From the NCBI GenBank assembly GCA_022695795.1, contig MU404075.1:310001-374000 (forward strand): 64,000 nucleotides of DNA, in the 5' to 3' direction. The DNA is from Biscogniauxia marginata. Taxonomy: Eukaryota > Ascomycota > Sordariomycetes > Xylariales > Xylariaceae. Under the pieces are notes generated by a model, which was not told where the DNA came from, made no database searches, and saw nothing but the letters and a program-made list of their open reading frames with translations. The position numbers and the translations under genes are program-made. Of this stretch, positions 11,212 to 23,784 are shown piece after piece. Positions within the stretch are counted from its first letter, which is position 1. Each line of letters starts with the position of its first letter.

Positions 11212-13288
11212 ATGGCCCCTCGAGTGATTGTTGTTGGCGGTGGTTGTAAGTTTCGCCTCCCTCCCCTAAGCAAATGCGATCGCCATTATCGCGACAACAA
11301 GCTTACAATCTATACGCAGTGTCTGGTCTGAGTGCTGCGCATACTATTTACCTTGCAGGCGGCAACGTGGTAGTCCTTGACAAGCAGAGTAAGACCGAAA
11401 CCGCTCCCCACGGTATTTCCAAGTCGTTATAGTCTGACACGGCAATTCCAAAGATTTCTTCGGTGGCAACTCTACAAAGGCCACTTCGGGCATCAACGGT
11501 GCCCTGACCCGAACTCAGGTCGAGCACAAGATTGAAGACAGCGTCAAGCAGTTCTACGACGATACCCTCAAATCCGCAAGAGACAAGGCCAGACCCGATC
11601 TCATCAAGGTCCTAACTTACAAATCTGCCGCTGCCGTCGAGTGGCTACAAGATGTCTTCAACTTGGATCTGACTCTAGTTTCGCGACTTGGGTAAGCTTA
11701 GAATATATTCATCTTTTTCATCACTATTTGCTAATCGCCCACCAGTGGACACTCCCAGCCCAGAACCCACAGAGGCCATGATGCCAAGTTCCCTGGTATG
11801 GCTATCACATACGCTCTCATGCAGCGGTTAGAAGAGCTCGCCGAGGCCGAACCCGAACGAGTACAGATCATCAAGAAGGCTCGTGTGACAGGCCTGAACA
11901 AGGAGGGCAACAAGATCACCGGTGTTCAATATGAAGCAGGTGGCGAGTCCAGCAACCTTGAGGGTCCCGTCGTTTTGGCCACCGGTGGTTATGCTGCCGA
12001 CTTCAGCGATACCTCGCTGCTGAAGAAGCACAGACCCGACACCTTCGGATTGGCCACAACCAACGGCGCCCACGCCACTGGCGATGGCCAGAAGATGGTT
12101 ATGGCTATTGGAGGCAATGGAATCGACATGGACAAGGTCCAGGTTCACCCCACGGGTCTGGTTGACCCCAAGGATCCTGGATCTAAGTGGAAGTTTCTAG
12201 CTGCCGAGGCTCTGAGAGGTGAGGGTGGCCTATTGCTAAACGGGGATGGTGACCGATTCTGCGACGAGTTGGGCCACCGAGATTACGTCTCAGGTATGAT
12301 GTGGAAGGAGAAGGACAAGGGCAAGTTCCCTATCCGCCTAGTTCTCAACTCCAAGGCATCCAACACACTGGACTTCCACACCCGTCACTACTCCGGTCGT
12401 GGCTTGATGAAGAAGATGAGCGGCCAGGAGCTTGCCAAGGAAATTGGCTGCACTCCTGACCACCTCCAAAAGACCTTTACCACCTACAACGCTATTGCCG
12501 AGGGCAAGCAGAAGGATCCATGGGGGAAGAAGTTCTTCCACAACATGCCCCTGGATATCAATGACACCTTCCACGTCTCCGTGATGGAGCCTGTCCTTCA
12601 CTTCACCATGGGTGGTATCGAGATCAATGACAAGGCCCAAGTCCTGAACCAGTCGCAGCAGCCTTTCGAGGGTCTATATGCTTGTGGTGAACTAGCTGGT
12701 GGTGTCCACGGTGCCAACAGATTGGGAGGTTCCTCGCTTCTAGGTTGCGTCGTCTACGGCCGTGTTGCCGGTGACTCTGCCAGCAATTACCTATTCCAAC
12801 AAGCTCTATCCGGCGCCGGAGGCGGTGCTGCCCAACGTCTGGGCCAGATTTCTCTGCATATCGACGCCTCACAACCGGGCAAGATTGCCGTCGAATGGGG
12901 CGGTGCTTCAGGTTCGTCGCCAACTATTGGTCAACATACAAGTGCCACTGGCCCTACACCAAGTGCTGACGCCGGAAAGTCCCCTCAGCCAGCAGCGAAG
13001 CCCCAGAGCCCCAAGAAGTTTGAGGTACCGGAGAAGGAGATCACGCTAGAAGAGGTAGCCAAGCACAACACGAAGGAAGATCTATGGGTTGTCGTCAAGG
13101 GTGTCGTCATGGATTTAACAAACTGGCTAGATGAGCACCCCGGTGGTCCCCAGGCCATCATGAACTTCATGGGCCGTGACGCTACAGAGGAGTTTGAGAT
13201 GCTACACGATGATGAAGTCATCCCCAAATACGCGCCACAGCAGGTAATAGGGCGGGTCAAGGGCCAGGAAGTAACACTCGAATTTTAA
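11212..13288 (+). CDS. osm1: Soluble FAD-dependent fumarate reductase with C-terminal cytochrome b5 domain (Osm1/Frd1-like), 4 exons
   Basis: Exons 11212-11245, 11320-11388, 11454-11691 and 11746-13288 encode 627 residues. The enzyme reduces fumarate to succinate using flavin, which lets cells re-oxidise reduced cofactors. The N-terminus is a FAD-binding Rossmann fold, RVIVVGGGLSGLSAAHT, formed across intron 1, followed by NFFGGNSTKATSGINGA and RLGGHSQPRTHRG of the fumarate reductase/succinate dehydrogenase flavoprotein family. Catalytic-domain signatures include FTMGGIEIN and GANRLGGSSLLGCVVYGR. After a Pro/Ser-rich linker a cytochrome b5 domain occupies about residues 540-625, with heme ligands His578 (HPGG) and His601. 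The fused b5 domain is common in filamentous fungal homologues and absent from yeast Osm1. The chosen ATG starts directly at the Rossmann strand, implying a cytosolic form; the upstream frame is open without an ATG (see findings). Confidence 0.92.
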
Positions 13289-14099
13289 AGCATTGTATTT
13301 TTTTCTCAGGACTAATTGAGCTCTCGGGCGGCGGATCTAAGCGGGTCTATGCCTGGGTATATTCTACCCTATTCGTTAAGCCCTACTGCCATTCAAACCC
13401 CTGCTCTCCTATTATGTGTATGAGCTAGTGTTACAAAAAGAGGAGGATCCGACTGGACATCATTATCACCGTCTTCGTCATCATCATCATTATCATCATT
13501 CGTTCCCTCCGAATCGGCGGGAATTATTAAAAACATCAAAGCTATTATTATTGTCTGGGCTCGGGGGGACTAAGGCGCTTCTTGATGTCGTCGGACTAGC
13601 CCTATTATATGTCTATTGCGCGCGCTCGTAACCCTGTGTATTATCGATAGGTTTACTGGATAGGGGTTCAATTTAAATATATATATAGGGGGCGGTTTTT
13701 TGTTTTTTTTTGTGCTTGGAATGCATTGAATAATATAGTTCGAACTTGTGAGAACTCTTGAAATATAATGTGATGATGGTTAGTGGGTTTTAAAACGGCT
13801 TGTGTTTGGCTGTTGTTGTTGAACTCTGATTTATAGGGGTCTGTCAAGGTTTTGGCTAAGCTGTGTGTGTTGTGTTTTGACGTAGTTGTTACTTGAGCTG
13901 GTGCTGGTGTTTGTAATGGGCTGTGCTTTCTCTATCTCTCTCTCTCTCTATCTCTCTCTCTCTCTCTGCGTGTGTGTTCATTGTGTAGATGAGTATTTTA
14001 AGTGTTGTGGGAAACTCGCGTACGATACGGAGATTTTGATCTTTAAAGGATGGGAGGGTATTCTCGTGTCGTGTTTTTTTGTCCTTTTCTTTTATCCTT

Positions 14100-14460
14100 G
14101 ATTATCGTCGTTGTTATAATTATAATTAAGTGTTAATATCGACTTATATAAGTAAATAAAGTAAAGTAAGTTATAAAAATTATTACTTTTAATTATTTTA
14201 AATTAGTTAATTAAATGTAATTATAATTAAATTAATAATGAAAATATTAAAATTCTTTTTTTATAAAAGTTTTTATTATAAAAAAACTTTAATAATAATG
14301 AGAATAAATATTAATTTTTAAAAAGTATTAATAATTATATTATTTTTTTAAATTATTTAAAAACAAGTAAAGTCGTGTTTCTTAAAATCTTCTTTAAATC
14401 GCAAGTTAATAGTCCGGTAATGAAATAATTAAAAATAAAAGGAAAATACTAAAGGAAAGG
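14100..14460. repeat. Isolated AT-rich island with palindromic segments
   Basis: The segment is nearly all A/T and contains self-complementary pairs such as AAAGTTTTT...AAAAAAACTTT near 14,265-14,295. Composition matches the RIP-decayed block at 28.7-44.7 kb and it may be a relic MITE or LTR fragment. No terminal repeats or target duplication could be fixed by eye. Confidence 0.4.
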
Positions 14461-17400
14461 GATTAGCCAACGAAGACACGAATGGATCTATATTAATTAT
14501 CTCACTCCTTTATCTATTGAATGGTTATATGAGCTACATTCTTATTGTGCCGTGATATAAATTCGAGTGTAAATGTCTTGGAACCTGGCTACGTCTAATC
14601 TACATCTAGTCTTAGCTAATACAAGCTGGCAAGGGAAGGAAAGGAGAGGAGAATTTAGCAGCTTCTATAGATTCAAAACCCTTCACCGTGCTCTACCCCG
14701 TGTTCTACTGGAAATCATCACCTCTTATTTAAGTCTCTTATGCAGGCAAGGGGGGAGGAGGAGGGGACGAGAACTTTATTATAGACACGTCTCGAGAAGC
14801 GTGGCGGTCGCCTGAGGGGGTCTAGCAAAAACCATATAAGCTACGCCTCGTCATCTATCTGTCGACTGGCTGACTAACTACCTATTCGATCTTTTCTCTT
14901 GTTAGAGATCTTATTTAACTCCCATACCTAGATGGTTCTCGAGAAGACTAGCTAAAGTGGTACTATCCCCGTGACGTATAAACCACACCCCGCTCAACAA
15001 ACTACGCAAAAGCAACGGCGCGCAAGCAACTAGGTAGGCGAAAAGGGCACTTTGCGTATTATACATTCATACCAGCAATATTTTGGTTTTTGATAATGCT
15101 ACTCGTCGGACATAACACACCTTGCCACGGCCCCGGTAACTCGGGGAAGGAGCCAAGACACACACTATAACGCACCGGTGAGGTCAGTCCGTTTCGGTGA
15201 GTATCGATATTACGGGGGAGGCGGGGGAGGGCTTGGTATATGTTTACCAAAGTAAAAAAAAGAGTTATAAAAATAACAATAAAAGGTAAGGGAGGTGATG
15301 TGGTAGGTGATAGGTATTCTTGTAGTAACATAGGCTCTTCACAACCTAATCCATATTTCAGTCTATGCCGTGCTCTCCCTATCGAGTCGAGCACAGTTAT
15401 CCTACTTTCAAGCACTAACCCTTAGGATGCCTTCCCCTAAAATATAGGCCACAGGCCACGGAGAGGAAGGATGGAAGCCGTCGTCTTGGGATTATACGGA
15501 GATATATAAACTTGTAGTGGAAGGCCGAGAGAGAGCAGAAAGCCCTTGACGAGAAAGTTCCGATCCTTTGAGCTGTGTGCGATAGCTCCTTGTTACTTAC
15601 GGGGGTTAAGCTTGGACGGGGGCAACTGCAGAGTTCATTGAGGATGAAAAGGGGCAGGCATTCGTGAGGACGAACTTGACCTGCGCCGGGACCCTTGAAG
15701 GAATCGTGAAGAGCTAGCTAGGACATGGGAGTTGGTGCATGAATAAAGACCTTATTGTATGGATCCTCTAGAGAAAAGAAAAGGGTACGGGTGACATGTC
15801 AACTCATACACACACACACACACGCAAGTAGTAAAGATGCTAAGAGTGGTTGATCTGCTGATTCTCTGCCGACACTCAAATCACAGGTTACCTGTATAAT
15901 AGCCATTGCGGCGCAGCAAACCTCAGAGTTCCGTTTAGCCCTTTCCTCTCCATGCGGTCTTTATCAACCCAAGTAACTAACCACCTACAAGTACCGGATT
16001 CCTTGGGCGACCTAAAACCCATAAGGATCATCCGTGTCCCCCGAAGCTGCCTACCTTCTGTAAGGAAGAGGCAGGCTGCGTGTCTTAAGGTGGGAAAGGG
16101 GGGGCGGGCGCGATGTATGGAACTTTGTGCACGGTATAAATCGGAAGAACTTGGTGTAACGGCCCCAATGTACGCAGGTAGGCTATGAAATGAGCTTTAG
16201 GAAATAGGAAAGAAAAAGGGAAGGACAAAAAAAACAGGCGCGGGTGCGTGCCTGAGGAAAAGGCACGTTGCAGCCGCATGTTGGTAGTATCTACGGACAG
16301 CCCGAGCCACTAATGGGATGAACCCCCACCCGGCGTTGCTCGTGGGATGAGATCTGTAGGATTCCGCAACGGTTGATGAGGGTGCTGTGGCGTCGGAGAG
16401 CGCGATGAGGTTACCTAGGTGTGTATTTTGGCTGGCGATCCCTGGGAGGGCATACGGAGCGTTGATAATTCGTGTTGCGAAAGCGCGGACGAGGCTATCG
16501 ATCTACATAGGTGCACCGGTCTGAACAATGAGGAGACTAAGGAGAGCGACTATAGGGGAACTTAGGGGAAAGGCTTCGAGTAGCTCGTCATCAATCAGAA
16601 TCGTTAGGATACAGGAGCTCCAGATTAGAAGTTTCCCTTCCTCGTTCTCGACGCTACAATTGGGTATTAGTCACGGCTTCTTGGTGGCAGTTTAGGCTTC
16701 AGATGAAGCAAGGTCCGTTATCCCCTGTGAATTGCAATAGCCTATTAAATAGTCGTGCCTAGTAGGGGCCATCGCAAAGGAGGGCGGAGATGGGCATTAA
16801 CAAGCTGGGCCTGGAGGAAGCCTGAATCTGGCCAGATACTGGGCTCATCATCGCGTTCCCGAAGGTGGTGTTACTCCTCGGGGGGAGCCTTGCCACGACG
16901 GGAGAGGCACGTATCGCAGGAAGAAGCCTGTCACCAGAGCGTGACGACAACACCTAGGCGCGCCGAGTCAAACCACACGTAGCTCGAGATCGAAGGGCTT
17001 TGAATGGTGGTCTTGGGCGACATCGGGACCCTGAGGAACGGTACGCATAAAATTGACCTAGGCTATTCTCGGGATGACAAGAGACCGGGGTTCGCGGCTG
17101 GACCTCCTTTCCATTCCCCGTGGGCCAAATCGTCCCGCCAAGGGTTCATCGAGGCCGCTGCCGAGAGGTGAGGAATGAGAGTGATGGTGCTTTATGGTTC
17201 TTCTCTGAGGGAAGACGGGTGGTGGGTTGCACGAGGTGGTGATGCAAGTTGGAAGGAATGCATCATCATACAACGTCAGCAGCAGGTGATGGGAGGCGCT
17301 TCGCACTGATGGCGTTGCGGGCCATCGTTAAAGGCAGAGAGCCCTCGTTGGTGGCTGGCAGATCCAATCAAACGGCTTGGGGGTCATTCCGATTGGAGCT

Positions 17401-17670
17401 GACTGCTGGGCTGTCGGGATACGATATGTCAGAGAGGGTGAGCTGATGCTAGATTCAGCACATTGTGTAGCTGACCGGTCGCCATTTGGAATACCTTCTA
17501 GCACAGCAAGGCACGAGGAACAGGGTCTTTACTTATTTCGATTACTCATGTTGGTGAGAAGCTGGGAGTAGGATCCTGCTCGAAATGAAGTGCATACCTA
17601 GGCATATGCACGTAAGTGTGTGTGTGTGTAGGTATACAGGATCGTTCCACCTGTACATATCCAGGCGTAC

Positions 17671-17708
17671 CTAGGTAGGTAGGTAGGTAAGTAGGTAGGT
17701 AGGTAGGC
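17671..17708. repeat. (TAGG)n tetranucleotide repeat
   Basis: About nine TAGG units with one TAAG interruption lie here. TAGGTA/ACCTA words are scattered through the intergenic DNA of this window, and this is the longest uninterrupted cluster. Confidence 0.8.
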
Positions 17709-19531
17709 ATCGCGGTGAAGTGCATGATGCCCACTTTGCATGCATGTGTTAGGTTTTAGGTACTTAGGAGGTAGGTTAGGTGGGAGGTATTAGAGATTGT
17801 GGCTGCGGTGAATATTTTGGTTGGGGGTGGATTTCTCCGCGTTGATCATTAGGTACCTAGCATAAACCTTACTTAGCTTATCTCATCCCTGGGGATGCTA
17901 CTAACTCGACGCTAATTTGGGAGGTGACAAAAGACCCTTTGACTTTTTGGATAATTTCCCCGCAATCGAGTTCTGTACCTTAGTAGGTCACTCGTCACTG
18001 CCTGACATTAAACCTTTGCGGGCCTATCAGGCCTTCGTAATAAATATTAGGTTAGGTAGGTATCGAGCCTTGCAGAGAGTAAGAGAAATTCTTAGCTAAT
18101 AAGTGCCTACACTAATCAATCAACTAGTCAGTTGACCTTTCCACGACCAGCTAGGCCGGCATGCTCTCGCCGTTTCCCTTCACCCGTCTCAAGGTAATGA
18201 CTAGAACGTGACGAAAGGCGGCTGCCATTTCTCTGTGTTACACAGGCAACCTGAGACAAAGCAGCAAAGATGGCTTTCTGCATCTCCCCAGGATCTAACC
18301 ACAGACATACATACATGCACATCCTTTGTAACCACACTCTACGAATCAACATGGCCCTACCCAGTCTCTGTCTTCGCTTTCTCTCTCTCTGCCTTACAGA
18401 AATAAGCCGGATACTACCCATGCCATGCGCCCGAGGCATTGAAGACATTGTTCCGTGAAAAAATGACCTCACCTGGGCAAGTGCCAGAGGCAAAAACTTA
18501 GAAGATAATGACTTGCAGAGAGACGAAGAGACGTCGTGGCTCGACTAACCACCGGGTCAAGGAAGCACAAGGAACGCCGAGTGAGACCTACTGGATATAG
18601 TAATTGCTCATGTCGCTCTTCTACCAACTTTTGCGCCATGAGCTAGCGAACTCACGATCGGCCTAGTTCGCCTGTTTCGATACGTACGAGAAAGAAACAA
18701 CGAAAATAATACACAAGGAAAAGGAGAGAGGAAACTATTTACACATCTCTGATGCCTCTGTTTTGCCTCCTTTGCCGTCATCCCCCCTCCCTCAGCTTAC
18801 TCGACTCGACGACTCGACTTATACTAAAAAATAAGAAACGAAAAAAGGGGGCAGCTTTGCTTCAACAAGTTGGATCTTTCCCTTAAGCCACATTGCCTGA
18901 ATCTGCCAAAGCTCCGCGGACTTGAGCCTTTCTCATACGATAGTTCAGAATTGGCTTGTACCAACGCACCTGTACGCACCTATCAGCCTGTCGAGCCCAG
19001 GAAGCCCAGAAAGCCCAGGAGGCCCAGCAAGAGGCTAGGCCAAACGAGGCGATAGACACCACACGAGACACTGCACGGATCCCTGACAGACGGCGAATGG
19101 GCGGGCGGGCTGGAGACCAGGATGGAATTCCTAAATCTCTTTTCCCCATCACTTACTCATGGACTCGCTTAAGCACGCCCTCGCCCAGGCCAATCAGACA
19201 CGCGCCCAGTCCTTGGCCCTCGCAGCCCCTTCACCACTTTTCCTCGTGGCCCCCGGCCTCCCCAGCATCGTGCTGATCCTGTCCGATCTTGGGCTCTGAC
19301 CTGCTGCGTCTTCCCTCCCGCTTTTTCTTCGCTGTCTCTTCTCCACCCTGCAACTCACACCTCGCACTCTATTATTACCCATTACCCACTATCCTCTATC
19401 AATGGGAGCCCGCAAAATTCAACGTCAACGTCAACGTCCACCTCCACCCCTTCCATCGAACCTCGACATCCACCGACCCGGAATCCCATCGACCGTAGCA
19501 GCGCTGGCTTGACGTCCCAACTCCATCCACC

Positions 19532-21390
19532 ATGGCGATAGCCATGGGCTGGCACAAACCCGACAATGTCGCCGGCTCTTCCGCTCCCGCCATCATGGTC
19601 GGCCTCTTCGTAGCGACCGGTGGCCTCCTGTTCGGTTACGACACTGGGTGAGCAACCGACCACGACCCATTCGCCCCGGTCCCAATCCACCGAGTGCCCG
19701 TTGTTTTTGCTAACTCTAGCCATTGCGAAAGCACCATCAATGGTATCCTCGCCATGAAGTCTTTCAAGGAACAATTCAGCACCGGGTATATAGACAGCAA
19801 CGGCTCAAAGAACCTCACGCCCGCCGAGATATCCATTACCGTCGCCATCCTCAGCGCCGGAACTGTCGCCGGAGCGCTTATCTCTGCGCCCTTCGGCGAT
19901 TGGATCGGCCGTCGAATATCCATCATCGCCTCGATCGGCGTCTTCGTTGTCGGTGTTATATTTCAGATCTGCGCCAATGCGATTCCCATGCTGTTAGCCG
20001 GCAGGTGCGTCCATGTCGAAAACCCTCGAGTCGTGCCTTTTGGTCATGTGTATTGATGATGTGTCGTCCGTTTAGGTTCTTTGCCGGTGTTGGCGTTGGA
20101 TCCGTCTCCGTCCTCGTGCCTCTCTATCAGTCTGAGATGGCTCCTAAATGGATTCGCGGCACCCTGGTCTGCGCGTACCAATTGTCCATAACATGTGGTC
20201 TCTTAGCGGCCTCAATCGTGAACCTTCTGACGAGCAACCTCGAGGGCTCGTCCGCGTATAGGATCCCTATCGGCCTTCAACTTACCTGGGCTTGCGTGCT
20301 CTGTCTCGGTCTACTAATCTTGCCAGAAACCCCTCGATATCTGATCAAGTGCGGCGACAAGCATGCCGCCGGTTTGGCTCTCAGCCGCCTGCGACGTCTC
20401 GATATTACCCATCCTGCTCTAGTTGAGGAACTTGCCGAGATCGAGGCAAATCACGAGTACGAGCTCGCACTCGGAACTGCGACGTATCGCGACGTATTCT
20501 TCGGTACGCCGCACCTCGGCCGTCGCACGCTCACCGGCTGTGGTATTCAGATGCTACAACAACTAACCGGTATCAACTTTATTATGTACTATGGGACCAC
20601 CTTCTTTAGGAGCGCTGGTGTTTCAAACCCATTCCTCATCTCTCTCGTCTTGAACGTCATCAACGTTGTTTCTACGATACCCGGATTGTTCGTGGTAGAG
20701 TCGTGGGGTCGTCGGACGTTACTCATGGTCGGAGCTATAGGCATGGCGATTTGTCAACTGATCATCGCCATAATTTATACCGCTGCCGGCGAAGGCATGC
20801 AGACGCTGATTGCCGAACTCCTCATCACCTTCCTCTCTATCTTCGTCTTCTTCTACGCCGCTTCGTGGGGTCCTGTCGCCTGGGTCGTGACCTCCGAGAT
20901 ATACCCTCTCAAGGTCCGAGCAAAGTCAATGTCGATTTCAACAGCGTCTAACTGGCTCCTCAATTTTGGTATCGCCTACGGTACTCCGTTTCTAGTAGAG
21001 GAGGGTACAGGATCTGCCTCCTTAGGGGCTAAAATATTTTACATATGGGGAGCTTTCTGCATCCTAGGCGCCATATTCGTATATTGCATGATATACGAGA
21101 CAAGCAAGATCAGTCTCGAGCAGATAGATGAGATGTACGAACGCGTTCATTTCGCGTGGAAGAGCAAGGAATTCGTACCTAGTTGGAGCTTCCAGCAGAT
21201 ACGCGACGACGGTTTCGCAGACAGCGGAATCCCGCCGCCGGAGCACGAGCTGGAACCCTCACGAACGGGCTCGACAACTGATACGAGCATACAAACGATA
21301 CACACGGATACTAATCACGAAGAAAACCAATCCGAAGAGGATAAAATCATCCATCAGATGGGTATGGGTAATGTCGATTTCAGCTATTAG
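19532..21390 (+). CDS. MFS sugar (hexose) transporter, 3 exons
   Basis: Exons 19532-19647, 19720-20004 and 20076-21390 give 571 residues. It is a plasma-membrane proton-coupled or facilitative monosaccharide transporter of the major facilitator sugar family with about 12 helices. Signatures seen are GGLLFGYDTG at the end of exon 1, GDWIGRR in loop 2-3, FFAGVGVGSVSVLVPLYQSE, PETPRYLIK before the central loop, QQLTGINFIMYYGTTFF in helix 7, ESWGRRTL, and YETSKISLEQIDEMYE replacing the usual PETKG-type end motif. The C-terminal tail after the last helix is roughly 90 residues, hydrophilic and charged. The sequence around SEMAPKWIRGTLVCAYQLSI resembles the glucose transporter/sensor RCO-3 of Neurospora as I remember it, so a sensor role is possible but unproven. 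The leader from about 19,300 is long and C/T-rich. Confidence 0.9.
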
Positions 21391-23784
21391 TCTCCAGAGG
21401 AAACGAAAAGCATCTAGAGCAATCACCCAACGAAAAAAAAACCAGTTTAAAATACAAATACAACAATCATCCCCTCATGGCCATCATTACCTTCCCACAC
21501 GAGTTTTCCGAGGTGTCCTGTCCATTTCGAGTTAAATGTTGGATATATCAGCGCTGGAGTTCGACGCGACGGAGTTATACGGAAACATTGGGGGGGATTT
21601 GGAGAGCCAAAGGGTGCGGGCACATCGACACCGGGTTTCTCTTTGGGTGGTTCGGGCCTTGGCAGCGTGGGTTTGGTCGGGTCTGGTTTGGTATGGTATG
21701 ACACGGTGTAAAGGAAATCATTCGAGATCGGTTTATCACAACTATGAGGCAAACTACTCACCAGGGACAATTGCTGTTTTACTGAAATTTGGGGGCACAC
21801 GGACCGATGGAATTCAAGAAAGGGGGATAGGTAAAGGGGAGGAAGGAAGAGAGAGAGAGCATGCCCCACTGCAGCTCTACAAGGGAGCAGCATATCCCCT
21901 CCCCTCATCTACACTACTCATATGTTTTCTCGAGGGCTTGAAGATATTTATGTGTATCATGACTCTGGGTTAACGTGGGTCGGCCGGGGCGATCGAATAC
22001 CATGAGACGTCAATCAATTATTTATTAACAACAAATCTACCAAAGTTCGAGACATCGTTTTTAGCGCAATCTTTATGTGTGCACCCTATTAATGGTAATA
22101 TAACTCTTTATCGAGTCGAAAAACAAAAGGGCTTGCTTATAAGAACTGATTTGCTGCGTATTTACAAGTCGTGGTGTAATGCCTTTTATGTATGCTTGTG
22201 TCTTTAATGTAGGTAGTAAATACGCGGGTTATAAGGATAGAGGGGATAGGTAGGTGTTCGTAAAGATAATCTGGTATGTAATAGCACGGTTGGTGGATTG
22301 GATTGTCTACGGTAGGCAAGTAAACTTTGATATCCTGGGTGTATATCAGATATATTGGATTCATGTACATCCGTATGTCTCTGTATTAGACTAGTTTGGA
22401 CGCTATAGGAGAAAGGGGGTCGATTTTTAACTTAGTTAAAACCCTCTTCCCCCACCCCCATTTCTTTCTTTTCCCTTTTTCTCTTTCTCTCTACTGGACT
22501 AACTTCATACTTTCTCACTAGGGTAGTCAAGCAATTAGCTTAACATAAGCTGGAGAGGAAAAAGGAGGGTAAAAAGGCTAGTTACCCCGGTAAGTAATAT
22601 AAGTAATTAACACGTAAAACTTGTACATAATAAAATAAATGGAAAATAAAGGTTAATAAACATAATTAATATATTTTAAAAACGAAGAAATAAATATAAT
22701 AAAGATATTAATAACGTTAATAAAAATTAAAAATAAACTAAATTAAATAGATAATTATAAATAAATAATTTTAATGGTTTAAAGAATTTAATATAACTAT
22801 TAAAAAATTACATTTAAACCTTTAATGTATAAACCACCCTTATAATTCCTTTTATTAATCCCCCTTTATAATTTTATATCTCGTTTTTATAACTTTAAAT
22901 ATAAAACGATAAAAGTACTTAATATTTTAAACCTCGTTTTTATAAAGCGTTTATATTAAAAGAAATTAATATAAACTTAAAACTTAATATTACTTTTTAT
23001 ACTTTTTATAACAATATATAAAAAAACTTAAAATAAATACAACGTTATATATTAAATTTAATAGTTTAATTACGTTATATTTGAAACTCAGGCTTATTTA
23101 TATATATAAAGTTTTTTTTAAAAAACTTTATAACTTTTCTTAAATTTATAAATATAACATTACAAATCCGTCTTCCATATAATTCCCATATAAACCTCAA
23201 AAGCTTAAATCCCCCTCCCTTATATCAGGCTCGAAACAAGAGTTATAATACGTAGGCCAACTACCCTAACCCTGTCTACCTACCCCTTTCTGCACTTTGT
23301 CCGTACAACCCAAGCATATTTCAGTTACGCATGCACGTCTCGTACATGTAGGAGGGGGTATGCGTTCAAGGAATCTAACCAACAACAACAACAACCGCCT
23401 TATAGGCCCCGTTTCATCAATGACTCCGGCAAACCAAAATCACAAAAAAAAAAAGAAGTTTCAACATTTCCATTCCCGGTTGCCCCCCCTCCTTTAACCC
23501 GCTATCATGCAGTTTACTTTTTAAAATAATGCCCAGTCTGCTCATCTATCCATAATGAACAAACTTCCGGCCTTTTCCCACCACCCTTATTGAGCCAACC
23601 CCTAGTAAAATACGTACGTACGTACGTACGTGTGTGCGTGTTGTGCGTATGAGGGTGGGGTATATACAAGTACAGTGTAAAGAAAAGGAGACAACGCATG
23701 GGGAACTAAAAAAATAAAAGTAAAAATAAAAATAAAAAAGAGAAACGTGGACGATCCATTCATATTAACGGACTTTATCCATTT
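21391..23784. other. Intergenic between convergent genes, with a large AT-rich island
   Basis: The transporter reads in from the left and the phosphoesterase ends at the right, so this is 3' flanking sequence. Positions about 22,580-23,165 form a long A/T-rich island (see next entry). A (TACG)n repeat lies at about 23,611-23,631. No gene is supported. Confidence 0.5.
22580..23165. repeat. AT-rich island, probable RIP-decayed repeat
   Basis: Nearly 600 bases of A/T-rich sequence with sharp borders, stop codons in all frames and several hairpins, for example ATAAAGTTTTTTTT facing AAAAAACTTTAT near 23,106-23,132. It resembles the retrotransposon block in composition. I found no LTR ends or target duplication, so the family is unknown. 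Confidence 0.45.

Larger units (their letters stand above)
13289..19531. other. 6.2-kb stretch without a supported gene
   Basis: Short frames exist here but none has domain-like composition or consistent splice structure. Contents I can see: CT microsatellite at about 13,931-13,968; A/T-rich, locally palindromic island at 14,100-14,460; (CA)n at about 15,808-15,825; TAGG tetranucleotide repeat at about 17,671-17,708. From about 19,300 the sequence becomes C/T-rich and is probably the leader of the hexose transporter gene. A long non-coding RNA or a lineage-specific gene cannot be excluded. Confidence 0.5.

Noticed and set aside
18128..18493. 121-codon minus-strand frame
   Set aside because: Arg/Ser-rich composition typical of chance frames; no domain.
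21447..21908. 153-codon minus-strand frame downstream of the transporter
   Set aside because: Pro-rich chance translation of G-rich 3' flanking DNA; no family resemblance.
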